Part shown: one piece after another, positions 62,918 to 64,000 of the stretch
How positions within the stretch are numbered: position 1 is the first letter of the stretch
Layout of the letters: each line of letters starts with the position of its first letter
Assembly (NCBI GenBank): GCA_964473465.1
Contig: CAYYPE010000013.1
Span: 1 to 64,000, forward strand
Source: CALHRB01 sp964473465
Lineage (GTDB): Bacteria > Bacteroidota > Ignavibacteria > Kapaibacteriales > UBA2268
Direction of reading: 5' to 3'
DNA: 64,000 nucleotides
Position numbers and translations under genes: made by a program
The notes under the pieces: model-generated
Told to the model about the DNA's origin: nothing
Seen by the model: only the letters and a program-made list of their open reading frames with translations
The model's database searches: none

Positions 62918-64000
62918 TTAATAGATAACTTTTCCAGTTTCTTTATCACGCTCTGCATACTGTCCGGTTAGCGGATTTTTCATCTCGATATAACCACAGG
63001 GACAGGCTTCGGCGCATTTATTACACCCTTTGCACAAATCAAGCTTAAATATATAAGGCTGAAATTTTGTTAAAGGTTTCTGAATCACCTGATCCTGACA
63101 TAAACTCCAGCAAGTGCCGCAATCGAAACACATCCCGCAACTCATACATCTTGAAGCTTCTTCGATCAATTGCTCTTCAGTGTAAGTACAGGTAATTTCT
63201 TTTTCCATTTCAGCAAGGCGTTCATCAGGAGGCAGCTTTAACATTTCCTGTCTGAGTTTTTCGGTATAATAGCTGAAAACAATTCTATCTTTGCCAACAA
63301 TTGGTAAATCTTCTTCTTTTTCAATAGGAAGACCTCTAAATTGGCTGTGAATTGTTTTAGCAGCCATTCTTCCCTGATAAATTGCAATGGTAACCAATCC
63401 AAGATCAACATCATCACCACCAGAATAAACTTTTTCCTGTTTAGTTCTGCCAAATTCATCAATTTTGATCCAGTCTTTACCTTCTCTAAGATTATTTAGA
63501 CCATCGAAATCGGGTTCCTGACTAATTGCAGATATGACAGTTGTGGCTTCAAGTGTAATAAAAGCATCAGGTATAGGGACGGGCCTTCTTCTGCCCGAAG
63601 AATCGGGTTCGCCAAGTTCCATTTTCTGACAAACCATAGCAACAGCCCTATCTCCCTCCAGTTTCAATTCATGAGGTGCAAGAAGGAATTCAAAATGAAC
63701 GTTTTCTTCCTCGGCTCCAATGATTTCTTCTTCGATAGCAGGCATCTCTGTTCTTGTTCTACGATAAACTATTGTAACATCTGCTCCAAGTCTTCTTGAG
63801 ATTCTTGCAGCATCTATAGCAGTATCTCCGCCACCAACTACTAAGACCTTATTGCCAACATCTATCTTTTGACCTGAATTGATTCTGTTAAGAAATTCTG
63901 TGCCGGTGAAAACGTTAACAGCATCTTCTCCCGGGATGCCGAGCTTTTTACCTTTATGAGCACCAATTCCTACAAAGATTGCGTCATATTCATCCTGTAA
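62918..64000 (-). CDS. dsrL: DsrL-like NAD(P)H-dependent iron-sulfur flavoprotein, 5' end outside window
   Basis: The reading frame is open from the window edge; the visible 360 residues are the C-terminal part of a roughly 600-700-residue protein. The fragment begins in the NAD(P)H-binding Rossmann domain of the glutamate-synthase small-subunit family (VLVVGGGDTAIDAARISRR and IVYRRTRTEMPA). The FAD-associated GGDDVDLGLVTIAIYQGRMA and AAKTIHSQF follow. The C-terminus has a Cys-rich region, CMSCGMCFDCGTCWSLC, then CKGCNKCAEACPCGYIEM, giving two [4Fe-4S] clusters. This order fits DsrL, which couples NAD(P)H and the DsrAB/DsrC cycle. Other NADPH-Fe-S oxidoreductases of this family are less likely with dsrC adjacent. 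Confidence 0.85.
   Translation of the reverse strand, partial: LQDEYDAIFVGIGAHKGKKLGIPGEDAVNVFTGTEFLNRINSGQKIDVGNKVLVVGGGDTAIDAARISRRLGADVTIVYRRTRTEMPAIEEEIIGAEEENVHFEFLLAPHELKLEGDRAVAMVCQKMELGEPDSSGRRRPVPIPDAFITLEATTVISAISQEPDFDGLNNLREGKDWIKIDEFGRTKQEKVYSGGDDVDLGLVTIAIYQGRMAAKTIHSQFRGLPIEKEEDLPIVGKDRIVFSYYTEKLRQEMLKLPPDERLAEMEKEITCTYTEEQLIEEASRCMSCGMCFDCGTCWSLCQDQVIQKPLTKFQPYIFKLDLCKGCNKCAEACPCGYIEMKNPLTGQYAERDKETGKVIY

Overview
The window is an AT-rich bacterial chromosome segment from the Bacteroidota/Chlorobiota/Ignavibacteriota superphylum, most likely an Ignavibacteria- or Kapabacteria-type organism. This placement is an inference. It rests on several large secreted proteins with type IX secretion (T9SS) C-terminal sorting domains, OmpA-family and TonB-receptor-like outer-membrane proteins, TAnnTTTG-like promoter boxes, weak Shine-Dalgarno signals on many genes, and a dsr-type sulfur gene cluster. 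No phage, CRISPR array, rRNA operon or intact insertion sequence was seen.

Layout. 1-221: a broken EcoRI-type adenine methyltransferase beside a palindromic repeat. 0.3-6.2 kb: TonB-receptor-like barrel, a small membrane protein, queA and an orphan OmpR-family regulator. 6.5-8.6 kb: NfeD protease plus slipin. 8.8-11.3 kb: KefG/KefC-type potassium efflux pair. 11.3-13.5 kb: REC-PP2C phosphatase, HPr and TsaC. 13.6-16.2 kb: glycogen phosphorylase. 16.2-23 kb: OmpA protein and a 1.5-kb-residue T9SS surface protein. 23.4-26.7 kb: archaeal-type GatE-GatD amidotransferase. 26.7-29.2 kb: SppA protease fused to a barrel-like N-terminus. 29.4-38.1 kb: a signalling and transport locus (CBS protein, receiver-SLC13 transporter fusion, response regulator, Cache histidine kinase, small membrane protein, TauE/SafE exporter, PEP-synthase-like protein). 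38.1-43.1 kb: tRNA-Thr, sedoheptulose-7-P isomerase, EngB, CysS and ThrS. 43.6-49.2 kb: decayed and duplicated secreted proteins with RCC1 repeats. 49.3-52.9 kb: small membrane protein, YARHG protein, OmpA-like protein and a LolC/E-type permease. 53-59.7 kb: RecG and a 1443-residue T9SS protein. 59.8-64 kb: dsrL (partial), dsrC, dsrM and dsrK, transcribed leftward.

How the genes may work together. The dsrL-dsrC-dsrM-dsrK cluster carries electrons from NAD(P)H and quinones to the DsrC trisulfide/dithiol couple of dissimilatory sulfite reduction or sulfur oxidation. The 29.4-38.1 kb locus encodes an anion transporter of the family that carries sulfate and dicarboxylates, with a receiver domain fused to it, plus a two-component system and a sulfite-exporter-family permease. 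A plausible reading is a phosphorelay-controlled system for moving sulfur oxyanions that serves the same metabolism. That link is inference from family membership and co-occurrence in the window, not proof.

The two most unusual items are the receiver-SLC13 fusion within its signalling operon and the archaeal-type GatDE pair in a clearly bacterial setting.
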